A stretch of 64,000 nt of DNA from NCBI GenBank assembly GCA_014653385.1, contig JACWER010000001.1, positions 107,708 through 171,707 of the forward strand. The letters are read 5' to 3'. The stretch comes from Pelagibacterales bacterium SAG-MED50. Its GTDB lineage: Bacteria > Pseudomonadota > Alphaproteobacteria > Pelagibacterales > Pelagibacteraceae. Every line of letters starts with the position of its first letter. Position 1 is the stretch's first letter. Both the position numbers and the translations under genes were made by a program. The notes under the pieces were generated by a model. The model worked only from the letters and a program-made list of their open reading frames with translations, was not told the DNA's origin and did not search any database. Positions 7,892 through 17,083 of the stretch are shown here, in pieces.

Positions 7892-8767
7892 ATGAATTCA
7901 GATTTAAATTTTTTTAAAAAAAATGGATATCTAGTAAAAAAAAATTTAATTACTCAAAAAAAAATTAATAAGATAAACGAAATTGTTAATGAAGTTGTAT
8001 CAAAAGAAAATAAAAAAAATGATACAAACGGAACTCAATCTTATAATAATTATCACTTTGTTTACAATTCAAACACATTAAAAAATAAAGAAATTTTAAG
8101 GTTAAATAATCCTCAAAATAGACATAAAATTTTTTATGATTTATCAAGAGATAAAAAAATAATATCTATAGTTAAAAAGTTGTTAGGAGGATCTGTAAGA
8201 TTTCATTTGGGTAAATTAAATTTTAAACTTCCTAACAAAAAAAAAGGAAGCGAAATTGGGTGGCATCAAGACTGGGCATTTTATCCTCATACTAACGATG
8301 ATTTAGTTACTGTTGGTATATATTTAGATGATTGCTACGAGAAAAATGGACCTCTTAAAATAATAAAAAATTCACATAAAGAAAAATTATATAGCCATCA
8401 TAATAATGAAAATTTTTTTGTTGGAAAAATAAACACAAAAAAAAATAAAATTGGGATAAAAAATAGTGTTTCTATAACTGGTACTGCAGGAACAGTAGTT
8501 TTTTTTCATTGTAGATCTGTACATGGGTCAGGTCACAATCAAATGAATAATTCTAGACCTTTAATTTTATTTGGATATAGAGCTTCTGATGCATGGCCAT
8601 TAATCAATGATGGTAATCCTCATCCAGAGATAGATTTAGATAATTACAATAAAAACATTATAGTTGGAAAGAACTCTGTAAAACCAAGGTTAACAAAAGT
8701 CCCTACAATCATACCATTGCCAAAAAAGAAACATTATGTTTCTATTTACGAACTTCAAAAAAATTAA
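7892..8767 (+). CDS. Phytanoyl-CoA dioxygenase (PhyH) family Fe/2OG oxygenase
   Basis: The 291-residue protein has the facial triad of PhyH enzymes: GWHQDWAFYPH supplies HxD and VHGSGHN supplies the distal His. SRPLILFGYRA follows with an Arg that would bind 2-oxoglutarate. Bacterial PhyH proteins hydroxylate varied small molecules, such as ectoine, quorum signals and alkylphosphonates. The gene is unusually rich in A runs, even for this chromosome. It lies 6 bp after the nucleotidyltransferase gene and 35 bp before a second Fe/2OG oxygenase. Confidence 0.8.
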   Translation: MNSDLNFFKKNGYLVKKNLITQKKINKINEIVNEVVSKENKKNDTNGTQSYNNYHFVYNSNTLKNKEILRLNNPQNRHKIFYDLSRDKKIISIVKKLLGGSVRFHLGKLNFKLPNKKKGSEIGWHQDWAFYPHTNDDLVTVGIYLDDCYEKNGPLKIIKNSHKEKLYSHHNNENFFVGKINTKKNKIGIKNSVSITGTAGTVVFFHCRSVHGSGHNQMNNSRPLILFGYRASDAWPLINDGNPHPEIDLDNYNKNIIVGKNSVKPRLTKVPTIIPLPKKKHYVSIYELQKN

Positions 8768-8802
8768 AATTGAACAAACAATAAGAAAAATAATAAATTT
8801 CA

Positions 8803-9654
8803 ATGAATGAAAGATTAAAAACTATTGTAGATTTAGAAAATTACCCAATTCATGATTTATCTTCAAAAAAAATTCAAAAATTAATTAAAAAATGTAAAGA
8901 TGATTTAGATCAATTTAGTTGCTCCACTATTCCAAATTTTATTTTACCTCAATCAATTAAATCAATGAATTTCGAATTAGAAAAAAAAATTGACAAAGTT
9001 TTTATGTCAAAAAAAAGTATTAATCCTTATCTTAACTCTAAGGACGAACCATCTTTATCTCTAAGCCATCCTAAAAGAACTTTCTTAGAGAGAGATAATG
9101 GATATTTAAATTCAGACCTTTTCAATAAAGATTCTGAAATGAAATTTTTATACGAGCAGGAAGAGCTTTTAAAATTTGTGTCAGCTTGCCTAGGTATTTC
9201 ACCAATATATAGATGGGCGGATCCATTAGCTTGTCATGCATATAATGTAATGAAACCAGAAGGAATTTTACCTTGGCATTTTGATAGTTGTGAATTTACA
9301 CTAAGTATAATGATACAAAAACCTGATGAGGGAGGAATTTTTGAATATTGTCCATTTATTAGAGAGCCAGGAAATGAAAATTTTAATGAGGTTAAGAAAG
9401 TATTAGAAGGTGATAGGTCAAAAGTTAGACAATTAAAGTTAGAACCTGGAGATTTACAAATATTTAAGGGTAGATTTACAATGCATAGAGTAACAAGGGT
9501 AAAAGGAAATAAACCAAGATATCTTTGTATTCCAGCTTATGTATTAGATCCTTGGAGAGTTAATACGCCAGAACATTCAGAAGCTATTTATGGAAAAGTA
9601 TTACCAATTCATATAGAAAGGAATCGAACAAGATCAGATGGTTTAGCAGATTAA
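8803..9654 (+). CDS. Fe(II)/2-oxoglutarate oxygenase, second of the pair
   Basis: The 283-residue protein carries LPWHFDSCEFTLSIMIQ (HxD) and FTMHRVTRVKGNKPRYLC (distal His, and an Arg for 2-oxoglutarate) on either side of EPGDLQIFKGR, the typical double-stranded beta-helix layout. The Asp of HxD is present, so it looks like a hydroxylase rather than one of the related halogenases, where Gly or Ala takes that place. The N-terminal 120 residues are helical. It shares the operon with the PhyH protein but the two are not close in sequence. The next gene starts 1 bp after the stop. Confidence 0.7.
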   Translation: MNERLKTIVDLENYPIHDLSSKKIQKLIKKCKDDLDQFSCSTIPNFILPQSIKSMNFELEKKIDKVFMSKKSINPYLNSKDEPSLSLSHPKRTFLERDNGYLNSDLFNKDSEMKFLYEQEELLKFVSACLGISPIYRWADPLACHAYNVMKPEGILPWHFDSCEFTLSIMIQKPDEGGIFEYCPFIREPGNENFNEVKKVLEGDRSKVRQLKLEPGDLQIFKGRFTMHRVTRVKGNKPRYLCIPAYVLDPWRVNTPEHSEAIYGKVLPIHIERNRTRSDGLAD

Positions 9655-9655
9655 T

Positions 9656-10435
9656 ATGATAAGCAATATTAAAACAAAAAAAATAACTAATGAAATTACA
9701 TCAATTATTATTGATGAACAAAAAACATATAATTCATTATCATTTAAAAATTTAACAGATTTACTGAATGCCTTAAAAAAAATTGATTCAGATAAAAAAG
9801 TAAAAGTAATTATTTTAGAAGGTGCTGGTAAAGGATTTAGTGCAGGACATAATTTAAAAGAAGTCAGAGGATTGAATAAGAGAGAAAAATATCAAAAATT
9901 ATTTAATCTTTGTTCAAAAGTAATGCTTCAAATTGTTGAGGGAAGAAAACCAGTAATTGCAAAAGTTCACGGTGCTGCATTTGCTGCTGGATGTCAGTTA
10001 GTTGCTAGTTGTGATTTAGCTTACAGTACAAATGACGCATTATTTGCAACACCTGGAGTAAATATAGGATTATTTTGTAGCACTCCTATGGTTGCTGTTA
10101 GTAGAAAAATTAATAGAAAACCAATGATGAAAATGTTGCTTACAGGTAAGCCAATTAAAGCGAATTATGCAAAAGAAATTGGATTAATTAATGATTGTTA
10201 TTCAAAATCAAAATTAAACGCTGAAGTATTAAAAGTTGCTAAAACTATTGCTTCAAAATCAAACTTAACAATTAAAATTGGCAAACAAGCTTTTTATAAA
10301 CAATTAGAAATGCCATTAAAAAAAGCTTATGCATATACTAGCAAAATGATGACAGTAAACATGATGGCAATGGATGCCAAAGAAGGAATATCAGCATTTT
10401 TAGAAAAACGTAAACCAAATTGGAAAAATAAATAG
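9656..10435 (+). CDS. Enoyl-CoA hydratase/isomerase family protein
   Basis: The 259-residue protein has the crotonase fold: GAGKGFSAGHNLKEV and AKVHGAAFAAGCQLVASCDLAY provide the two oxyanion-hole regions, and ALFATPGVNIGLFCSTPMVAVSR follows. In hydratases a catalytic Glu normally sits next to the GLxP-type turn; here that stretch reads GLFCST, as in the ECHDC3-like subgroup, so water addition may not be its reaction. It could be a thioesterase, an isomerase or a CoA-binding protein. It stands just upstream of the methanethiol oxidase; DmdD of the DMSP pathway is also a crotonase-fold enzyme, but nothing in the sequence proves that role. Confidence 0.75.
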   Translation: MISNIKTKKITNEITSIIIDEQKTYNSLSFKNLTDLLNALKKIDSDKKVKVIILEGAGKGFSAGHNLKEVRGLNKREKYQKLFNLCSKVMLQIVEGRKPVIAKVHGAAFAAGCQLVASCDLAYSTNDALFATPGVNIGLFCSTPMVAVSRKINRKPMMKMLLTGKPIKANYAKEIGLINDCYSKSKLNAEVLKVAKTIASKSNLTIKIGKQAFYKQLEMPLKKAYAYTSKMMTVNMMAMDAKEGISAFLEKRKPNWKNK

Positions 10436-10632
10436 TGTTAAATAAAAAAAATATTTTAATCATTATATTTATTATTTCAGGAATGTATTTTATTATGAGT
10501 TTTAATGATCATAATTTCAAAAGAGCAGTAGATGCTTGTCTTGCAGGTAGTCAAAAATTATCTGAGTCTAAAATAACAGATTTAGAAAAGGCAAAAAAGT
10601 TTTGTGAAGAACAAATTAAAAAAGATAAATAA
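10435..10632 (+). CDS. Small membrane-anchored protein, 65 aa
   Basis: It begins with GTG 10435, which overlaps the preceding TAG by one base, and its TAA overlaps the next ATG, so it is locked into the operon. It has one hydrophobic segment (residues 6-22), then a polar helix with two cysteines (ACLAGSQK and KFCEEQI). The charged tail would lie in the periplasm if the segment is an uncleaved signal anchor. No family is recognised. The coupling to the methanethiol oxidase gene suggests an accessory role. Confidence 0.55.
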   Translation: MLNKKNILIIIFIISGMYFIMSFNDHNFKRAVDACLAGSQKLSESKITDLEKAKKFCEEQIKKDK

Positions 10633-12005
10633 TGGGTGATATTAAAAATATGGATAAATCATGTTGTGGACCAGGTTATGCAAGTCCATCAGATGCAATT
10701 AAAGCACCTAATGAAAAACTTTTATATACTATAGCAATTTATACTGGCACAGGAATTCAAAAACCTGATTATCTTGCAACTATTGATGTTGATCCAAATA
10801 GCCCCACATATTCTCAAGTTATTCACCGTCTTGAAATGCCTGGAATAGGAGATGAGCTTCATCATATGGGATGGAATGCTTGTTCTTCATGTCATGGAGA
10901 TGAAGGGATGAGTAGAAAATATCTTTTAGTTCCAGGTGTTAGATCTAATAATATTCATGTAATTGATACTGCATCAGATCCTTTTGCCCCAAAAATTCAT
11001 AAAATTATAGAGGGTTCTGAAATAAAATCAAAAACAAATTTGTCAGGACCTCATACAGTCCACTGTCTCGGTTCTGAAATTATTATTTCTTTTCTAGGTA
11101 ATGCAAGAGGAGAAGCTCCTGGAGGATATTTACATTTAAATAAAGATTTTGAAATTGTTGGAAGATGGGAAAATTCTATGGGCGATATTCCATTTAGTTA
11201 CGATTTTTGGTATCAGCCAAGACATAATGTGATGGTCAGTTCAGAATGGGCTGCACCAAATACTTTTATGCCTGGTTTTGATCTTGAAGAAGTAGGGCAC
11301 TTAAAATACGGACGTAGATTACATATTTGGGATTTTAAAAAGAAAGAACCAGTTGAGACAATGTACTTAGGTGAAGATGGTTTAATCCCTTTAGAGGTAA
11401 AATTTTTGCATAATCCTGACAGCAGTCATGGATTTTGTGGAGCAGCTTTAAGTGCAAATGTAATTCATTTTTGGAAATCTAAAGAAGGAAAATGGAAGTG
11501 GGAAAAAATTATTGATGTTGAAAACGAACCACATCCAGAATGGCCTATTCCTATACCAGGAGTAATGTCTGCTATACTTGTTTCAATGGATGATAAATAT
11601 CTTTACTTAAATAATTGGCTTCATGGAGATATGAGGCAATACGATATTTCTGATCCTCATAATCCAAAATTAACTGGTCAAGTATGGATGGGAGGACTTT
11701 TAGGGAAAGCACCAATTGTAAATGGTGTAAAAATTGCTGGTGGTCCACAAATGTATCAATTGTCTTTAGATGGAAAACGTATGTATGTAACAACTTCATT
11801 ATTTTCAACTTGGGATAATCAATTCTATCCAGATATTCGTACTCAAGGAGGAGCCATGATAATGATTGATTGTGATGTTGAAAATGGAGGAATGAAAATC
11901 AATAAGGATTTCATAGTTGATTTTGGGAAAGAGCCTAATGGTCCAAGTAGATGTCATGAAAGCAGATATCCAGGTGGAGATTGTACAAGTGATATTTGGT
12001 TGTAA
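10632..12005 (+). CDS. mtoX: Selenium-binding protein SBP56 family; likely methanethiol oxidase
   Basis: The 457-residue protein matches the SBP56 family along its length: CCGPGYASPSDA at the N-terminus, PDYLATIDVDP, DELHHMGWNACSSCHGD, the SGPHTVHCLG copper-ligand region, HGFCGAAL, and GGDCTSDIW at the extreme C-terminus. Bacterial members (MtoX) oxidise methanethiol to formaldehyde, hydrogen peroxide and sulfide, using copper. In SAR11-type cells methanethiol comes from DMSP demethylation. The first Met gives MGDIKN before the conserved MDKSCCGPGY, so the start could be 18 bp later. No N-terminal signal is seen. A ferredoxin gene overlaps its stop, and a persulfide dioxygenase at 28230 could take the sulfide further. 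Confidence 0.85.
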   Translation: MGDIKNMDKSCCGPGYASPSDAIKAPNEKLLYTIAIYTGTGIQKPDYLATIDVDPNSPTYSQVIHRLEMPGIGDELHHMGWNACSSCHGDEGMSRKYLLVPGVRSNNIHVIDTASDPFAPKIHKIIEGSEIKSKTNLSGPHTVHCLGSEIIISFLGNARGEAPGGYLHLNKDFEIVGRWENSMGDIPFSYDFWYQPRHNVMVSSEWAAPNTFMPGFDLEEVGHLKYGRRLHIWDFKKKEPVETMYLGEDGLIPLEVKFLHNPDSSHGFCGAALSANVIHFWKSKEGKWKWEKIIDVENEPHPEWPIPIPGVMSAILVSMDDKYLYLNNWLHGDMRQYDISDPHNPKLTGQVWMGGLLGKAPIVNGVKIAGGPQMYQLSLDGKRMYVTTSLFSTWDNQFYPDIRTQGGAMIMIDCDVENGGMKINKDFIVDFGKEPNGPSRCHESRYPGGDCTSDIWL

Positions 12006-12367
12006 TGCAAATTACAATTTCTAATCGCGAGAATAGTGTTTACAAAGTTTCAGGGAAAATGTCTTTACTTCAAGAATTAAGAGAACAAGGCGTAGATTTA
12101 CCTTATGGTTGTCAATATGGAGGATGTATTACTTGTGCAGCTAAATTGATTGAGGGCGAAGTAGATCAGCGGTCACAAGTTGCCCTTAATAACCGACAGA
12201 TCAATAATGGTTATATAATTTTATGCGTAGCTAAACCAAAAACAGATTGTACGATTGAGATTGGGGTTGAAAGCCATGATAAATTATACCGCAATCCTTT
12301 TCTTGACCCACTTGCACCACATGAGTTAAAAGCTGATATTGCTAGCCAGAAAAATAAAAAAAAATAA
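12005..12367 (+). CDS. Plant-type 2Fe-2S ferredoxin
   Basis: The start is ATG 12005, overlapping the methanethiol oxidase stop (TAATG). The 120-residue protein has the CxxxxCxxC...C cluster motif: CQYGGCITC, followed by the fourth Cys in GYIILCVAKP. It is a single-domain electron carrier. Its partner could be the Rieske oxygenase at 5908, which has no reductase gene beside it, or the enzyme encoded just before. Four of its five arginine codons are CGN rather than the AGA preferred here, a possible sign of separate origin. The C-terminus is a Lys-rich tail. Confidence 0.8.
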   Translation: MQITISNRENSVYKVSGKMSLLQELREQGVDLPYGCQYGGCITCAAKLIEGEVDQRSQVALNNRQINNGYIILCVAKPKTDCTIEIGVESHDKLYRNPFLDPLAPHELKADIASQKNKKK

Positions 12368-12372
12368 CATTA

Positions 12373-12822
12373 ATGAATCACAATGAACCTTACAGCGATG
12401 AGTATTTAAGAGATATACTTAGCTCAGTTAAGACAATTGCGATGGTTGGGGCAAGTCCAGATAAAACAAAGTTTAGTTATGGAGTACTTAGAGTATTAAA
12501 TGAAACAGGTTACGATATGATACCTGTAAATCCTCGTCCTGGTATAACTGAAATTAGAGGTTTAAAAGTTTATCCAAGTTTAAAAGAAATTGACCGACCA
12601 GTTGATATGGTGGAAGTTTTTAGAAAACCTGAAGATCTTTATGCTATTGCTGAAGAAGCAATTTCAATTAATGCTAAAGTTTTATGGGGACAAATTGGAG
12701 TTATTAATCATGATGCTGCAAAGTTAGCCGAAGAAGCAGGTCTTAAGGTAGTGATGAATAAATGCCCAAAGATTGAACTATTCCGTCCATTTTGGAAGCC
12801 ACGTCTTGATCTTAAAATTTAG
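12373..12822 (+). CDS. CoA-binding domain protein (YccU type)
   Basis: The 149-residue protein is a single Rossmann-like CoA-binding domain: TIAMVGASPDKTKFSYGV at residues 17-34, a short VNPRPG loop, and VVMNKCPKIELFRP near the C-terminus. Relatives such as E. coli YccU have this fold but no assigned reaction. It follows the ferredoxin by 5 bp and precedes a flavodoxin-fold oxidoreductase by 8 bp, which puts it in the methanethiol oxidase operon. A role in CoA or CoA-disulfide sensing is only a guess. Confidence 0.75.
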   Translation: MNHNEPYSDEYLRDILSSVKTIAMVGASPDKTKFSYGVLRVLNETGYDMIPVNPRPGITEIRGLKVYPSLKEIDRPVDMVEVFRKPEDLYAIAEEAISINAKVLWGQIGVINHDAAKLAEEAGLKVVMNKCPKIELFRPFWKPRLDLKI

Positions 12823-12830
12823 AGTTTTTA

Positions 12831-13400
12831 ATGAAAAAAATATTTTTAGTGTACGGTCATTATAATGATCAATCTTTTAATGCCGCAATAAGAGATATTT
12901 TTATTAAAACAGCAGAAGATAACGGTAATAAAGTTGATTCTGTTGATTTATATAAAGAAAAATTTGACCCTGTTTTTGCCGGTGAAGATCCAGTTGAAGA
13001 TGTTTTAAATCATCGCCAAAGAATAGAAGAATGTGACACTATAGTTTTAATTGCACCAATTTGGAATTTTAGAATGCCAGCAATAGTTGAAGGATGGATA
13101 GATAAAGTTTTAGCTCCACCTTGGGCATTTAGATTTAAACAATTATGGGGAAACTATGGATATCCAATTGGAAACTTGAAGCAAAAAAAAGCAATTATTT
13201 TTTGTACTTATGGCTCACCAAGATTAGCAATTACAACTTTCTTTTTAAATCTCCCAATTAGAAGGTTAAAAAGAGGAGTATTTCATATGTGTGGCATATA
13301 TAACATTGTTTATAGAAGATATTTTGCAGTACCATTTGTAAGTGATGCAAAGAGAAAAGAATTTTTAGAAGATGTTAAAAAAACAGCAAATAATATTTAA
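12831..13400 (+). CDS. NAD(P)H dehydrogenase (quinone)/flavodoxin-fold oxidoreductase
   Basis: The 189-residue protein has the flavodoxin-like fold of the KefF/MdaB/NQO family: IFLVYGHYNDQSFNAAI at the N-terminus is the phosphate-binding loop, APIWNFRMPAIVEGWIDKVL is the conserved flavin/quinone segment, and FCTYGSPRL is the second loop. Such enzymes carry FMN or FAD and make two-electron reductions of quinones. Here it may remove reactive products of methanethiol oxidation. The last 29 bp overlap the next gene in another frame. Confidence 0.8.
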   Translation: MKKIFLVYGHYNDQSFNAAIRDIFIKTAEDNGNKVDSVDLYKEKFDPVFAGEDPVEDVLNHRQRIEECDTIVLIAPIWNFRMPAIVEGWIDKVLAPPWAFRFKQLWGNYGYPIGNLKQKKAIIFCTYGSPRLAITTFFLNLPIRRLKRGVFHMCGIYNIVYRRYFAVPFVSDAKRKEFLEDVKKTANNI

Positions 13401-13845
13401 AGTATTAATTTTTATTTCTATTTTTCTATCTCCATCAAACGCAGATATTCTAAAACCTAATAGCGATATTAAGCCGTCGGAAGTAGTCAAGATACAGCTT
13501 ACTGGACTTCAAAAAAATGATCTAGAATTTAAAGATAGTGGTATAGAGCAAACTTGGAATTTTGCTCACCCAAATAATAAAAAAGTCACTGGTCCTTTAC
13601 CTAACTTTAAAAAGATGATTAAAGGAGACGCTTATCAAATGATGCTAGATCACTTAAGCCACACAATAACTGAGCTTGGAAGTAGCAATAAATGGGCTCA
13701 ATTTGAAGTAGTTATTTTGGATAAGAATAAAATCTACCATAAGTTCAATTGGCAAGTTGAAAAGTACACCCTTGATGGGGTATTAAAGAATTGTTGGTTG
13801 ACTACTATGGTATCAAATCCAATCCCACTAGGTAGTTCAATTTAA
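13372..13845 (+). CDS. Exported DUF4864 family protein
   Basis: The 157-residue protein starts inside the preceding gene. The signal peptide is clear: a Lys-rich start, then FKVLIFISIFLS and a cut after SNA. The mature part has KPSEVVKIQLTGLQKND, IEQTWNFAHPNNKKVTGPLPNF and a mixed beta sheet ending in NCWLTTMVSNP, which I associate with DUF4864, a cone-shaped NTF2-like domain without known function. It ends the gene run that began at 10632; a promoter for the dehydrogenase that follows probably lies in the 56-bp gap. Confidence 0.6.
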   Translation: MLKKQQIIFKVLIFISIFLSPSNADILKPNSDIKPSEVVKIQLTGLQKNDLEFKDSGIEQTWNFAHPNNKKVTGPLPNFKKMIKGDAYQMMLDHLSHTITELGSSNKWAQFEVVILDKNKIYHKFNWQVEKYTLDGVLKNCWLTTMVSNPIPLGSSI

Positions 13846-13901
13846 TTGTCCACAGATACAATTTTGTTTCGTTATTTCAAAAAATTTAGTAGGAATCGCC
13901 A

Positions 13902-16334
13902 ATGAAAACAAAAACTAAAGTTGTAGTAGTTGGTGGTGGAGTAGTAGGGGTTAGTGCCCTTTATCATCTAGCAAAAAAAGGTTTAACAGATGTCGTTCTT
14001 GTTGAAAGAAAAGAATTAACATCAGGTTCAACTTGGCATGCCGCAGGATTACTACCTTTGTTTAACATGAGTTATTCAGTGGGACAGCTTCACAAATATG
14101 CTGTTGATCTTTATAAAAAATTAGAAGAAGAAACGGGACAAAATGTTGGATTTAGTGTTGTTTCAAATATTCGTTTAGCAAGCACAAAAGATAGAATGGA
14201 TGAATATCACCAGTATGCTGGTGTTGCTCAAACAATTGGTGTTGACGTAAAATTTTTAACTCCAGATCAAGTAAAAGAAATTTGGCCTTTATGTAATACT
14301 TCAGATTTACTTGGAGCAATACAACATCCTGAAGATGGATATATTCAACCAGCCGATTTAACACAAGCTATGGCTACAGGTGCAAGAAACAGAGGTGCAG
14401 AAATTTATAGAAATACTGCTGTAGTTGGAATTAAACAAACCAAAGATGGATGGATAGTTGAAACTGATAAAGGAGCAATTGAATGTGAGCATGTAATTTC
14501 TTGTTCAGGAAATTTTGCAAGACAAACTGGAAAAATGGTTGGTTTAGATATTCCAGTTATACCAGTTGAACATCAGTATATAGTTACAGAAGCACACCCA
14601 GATATCTTAAAAAGAAAAAAAGAAGGCTTACCTGAAATGGGAGTGTTAAGAGATAGTGATAGCAGATGGTACATGAGGGAAGAAGCAGGTGGCTTAATAT
14701 TAGGACCTTATGAAGATGGTGCACCAGCTTGTTATGTTGATGGCCCATCAAAAGATTCAGAGTATGAATTATTTCAAGAAGACTTGGATAGACTTGCTCC
14801 ACATATAGAAGGTGCTATTCATCGTGTGCCAGCTTTTGGAGAAGTAGGTGTAAAAAAAGTTTATAACGGAGCTATATGTTATACTCCTGACGGAAATCCT
14901 ATTGTTGGTCCAGCGTGGGGACTCAAAAATTTTTGGATTAATGAAGGACATAGTTTTGGAATTACTGCAGCAGGTGGAGCTGGATGGCAACTAGCAGAAT
15001 GGATTGTAGATGGTGAACCAACAATCGATATGCTTGGTGTTGAACCAAGAAGGTTTGGTGATTATGCAACAAAATCTTATTTAAAAGAAAAAAATGAAGA
15101 AGCTTATAACCATGTATTTAAAGTTCATTATCCAGATGAAGAAAGAGGGGCTGCTAGAGAATTAAGAACTTCACCTTGTTATGATAGAATGAAAGATTTA
15201 GGAGCAGTATTTGGTCAAAAATTTGGGTGGGAGCGACCTAATTTCTTTGCAACTGATGGAATGGAGCAAAAAGATGACTGGTCTTTTAGAAGATCTAAGT
15301 GGTTTGAAGCAATTAAAAAAGAATGTCAAAATGTTAAAGAAAATGTTGGTCTTCTAGATATGACTGCCTTTGCTAAATGTAGAATTAAAGGGCCTGGAGC
15401 TGAAGAATTTTTAGACTATTTAGTAGCAAATAAACTTCCAAAAAAAATAGGAAGAATAGGATTGTGTCACGCATTAAATACTAAAGGAGGAGTTCATTCT
15501 GAATTTACGATAATGAGGGAAGCTTCAGATAGTTTTTATTTAGTTTCAGCAGGAGCCAATCAAAGATTAGATCATGATTGGATTCAAAAGTGGATGCCTA
15601 GTGATGGAACAGTTCAATTTGAAAATTTAACTAATAGCATGGGTGTACTTGTTGTGTCAGGTCCAAAAGCTAGAGAATTAATGACAAGAGTATCAACAGA
15701 TGATTTTTCTGCTGAAAACTTTAAATGGTTAAGTGCAAAAAATATTAATGTAGGAAATGCTCCTGTTAATGCTATGAGAGTAAACTTTGTAGGGGAACTT
15801 GGTTGGGAACTTCATCATCCAATTGAATATCAAAATCATATATTTGATAAATTAATGGAAGCTGGTAAGGACTTAGGTCTTAAGCCTTATGGAATTAGAG
15901 CAATGAATAGTTTAAGAGTTGAAAAATCTTATAAATTAGTTGGGACTGAACTATCCATTGAATATTCGCCTTATGAGTCTGGACTAGATAGATTTGTTCA
16001 CCCGAACAAAGGTAATTTTATTGGTTTGGAAGCACTCAACAAGTGGAGAGAAAAAGGTTTTGAAAATAAACTTGTTACTATGGAAATACATAATGTGGAA
16101 GATGCTGATGTCTTAGGGAATAATCCAATTTATGAAAATGATAAAGTAGTAGGACGTGCAACAGGTGGGGATTTTGGATTTAGATTAGGAAAATCAATTG
16201 CATTAGGTATGGTTAAACCAAATGTTGCGACAACAGGTCAAAAATTGAAAATTGATATTTTAGGAAAAATGTACGATGCTACAATATTAGATGAGAGTCC
16301 ATACGATCCAGAAAATAATTTATTGAGAGCATAA
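13902..16334 (+). CDS. Dimethylglycine/sarcosine dehydrogenase-like FAD enzyme with GcvT domain
   Basis: The 810-residue protein has the layout of DMGDH/SARDH: an N-terminal FAD domain ([18 protein letters not shown]), the covalent-flavin motif GSTWHAAGL with His46, an FAO_M linker around residues 370-430, and a C-terminal GcvT/THF domain from about residue 440 ([32 protein letters not shown]). It oxidises an N-methyl group to formaldehyde, passed to THF, and gives electrons to ETF. The etfB, etfA and ETF-QO genes follow directly, so the full electron path is encoded together. Dimethylglycine or sarcosine from glycine betaine is the likely substrate. AGGAATCGCC before the ATG is a weak ribosome site. 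Confidence 0.85.
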   Translation: MKTKTKVVVVGGGVVGVSALYHLAKKGLTDVVLVERKELTSGSTWHAAGLLPLFNMSYSVGQLHKYAVDLYKKLEEETGQNVGFSVVSNIRLASTKDRMDEYHQYAGVAQTIGVDVKFLTPDQVKEIWPLCNTSDLLGAIQHPEDGYIQPADLTQAMATGARNRGAEIYRNTAVVGIKQTKDGWIVETDKGAIECEHVISCSGNFARQTGKMVGLDIPVIPVEHQYIVTEAHPDILKRKKEGLPEMGVLRDSDSRWYMREEAGGLILGPYEDGAPACYVDGPSKDSEYELFQEDLDRLAPHIEGAIHRVPAFGEVGVKKVYNGAICYTPDGNPIVGPAWGLKNFWINEGHSFGITAAGGAGWQLAEWIVDGEPTIDMLGVEPRRFGDYATKSYLKEKNEEAYNHVFKVHYPDEERGAARELRTSPCYDRMKDLGAVFGQKFGWERPNFFATDGMEQKDDWSFRRSKWFEAIKKECQNVKENVGLLDMTAFAKCRIKGPGAEEFLDYLVANKLPKKIGRIGLCHALNTKGGVHSEFTIMREASDSFYLVSAGANQRLDHDWIQKWMPSDGTVQFENLTNSMGVLVVSGPKARELMTRVSTDDFSAENFKWLSAKNINVGNAPVNAMRVNFVGELGWELHHPIEYQNHIFDKLMEAGKDLGLKPYGIRAMNSLRVEKSYKLVGTELSIEYSPYESGLDRFVHPNKGNFIGLEALNKWREKGFENKLVTMEIHNVEDADVLGNNPIYENDKVVGRATGGDFGFRLGKSIALGMVKPNVATTGQKLKIDILGKMYDATILDESPYDPENNLLRA

Positions 16335-17083
16335 TGAAAATTTTAGTCGCTGTTAAAAGAGTAATTGATTATAACGTCCAAGTAAGAGTTAAAGAGGATG
16401 GATCTGGGGTAGTTACTGAAAACGTTAAGATGTCTAGCAATCCACCTGATGATAATGCAGTTGAAGAAGCTGTCAAAATTAAAGAAGCAGGTAAGGCAAC
16501 TGAAATTGTAGCAATTACAGTTGGTGAAGAAAAATCTCAAGAAACTGTTAGAAAAGCTTTGGCAGTTGGTGCTGATAGAGGCATTCTAATTAAAACAGAA
16601 GGAACTGTTGAGCCGCTTGCAGTAGCAAAGGTATTACAAAAAATTGTTGATAAAGAAAAACCAGATTTAGTTTTTATGGGTAAACAAGCAATTGATGATG
16701 ATTGTAACCAAACTGGTCAAATGTTAAGTGCGTTATTAAATTGGCCGCAAGCAACCTTTGCATCAAAAATCGAGATAAAAGATAAAGTTTTAGAAGTTAC
16801 TAGAGAGATTGATGAAGGCTTAGAAACAATTGAAGTTAATGTTCCAGCAATTGTAACTTGCGACTTAAGATTAAACGAGCCAAGATATGCATCTTTACCA
16901 AATATAATGAAGGCTAAAAAAAAACCTTTAGAAATTTTAACTGCCTCTGACCTTGGAATTGACACAACACCTAGAGTTCAGCAAATTAAAGTAGAGGAAC
17001 CACCAAAAAGAAAAGCAGGAATTAAAGTAGCAAGTGTTGCTGAGCTAGTTAGTAAACTTAAAAATGAGGCAAAAGTAATTTAA
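16334..17083 (+). CDS. etfB: Electron transfer flavoprotein beta subunit
   Basis: The 249-residue protein matches Etf[20 protein letters not shown] at the start, [15 protein letters not shown], the AMP-binding region [18 protein letters not shown], and the recognition loop [21 protein letters not shown]. With EtfA it forms the soluble carrier that takes electrons from flavin dehydrogenases. Its ATG overlaps the stop of the dimethylglycine dehydrogenase-like gene (TAATG), so it is translated with its presumed donor. Confidence 0.93.
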   Translation: MKILVAVKRVIDYNVQVRVKEDGSGVVTENVKMSSNPPDDNAVEEAVKIKEAGKATEIVAITVGEEKSQETVRKALAVGADRGILIKTEGTVEPLAVAKVLQKIVDKEKPDLVFMGKQAIDDDCNQTGQMLSALLNWPQATFASKIEIKDKVLEVTREIDEGLETIEVNVPAIVTCDLRLNEPRYASLPNIMKAKKKPLEILTASDLGIDTTPRVQQIKVEEPPKRKAGIKVASVAELVSKLKNEAKVI

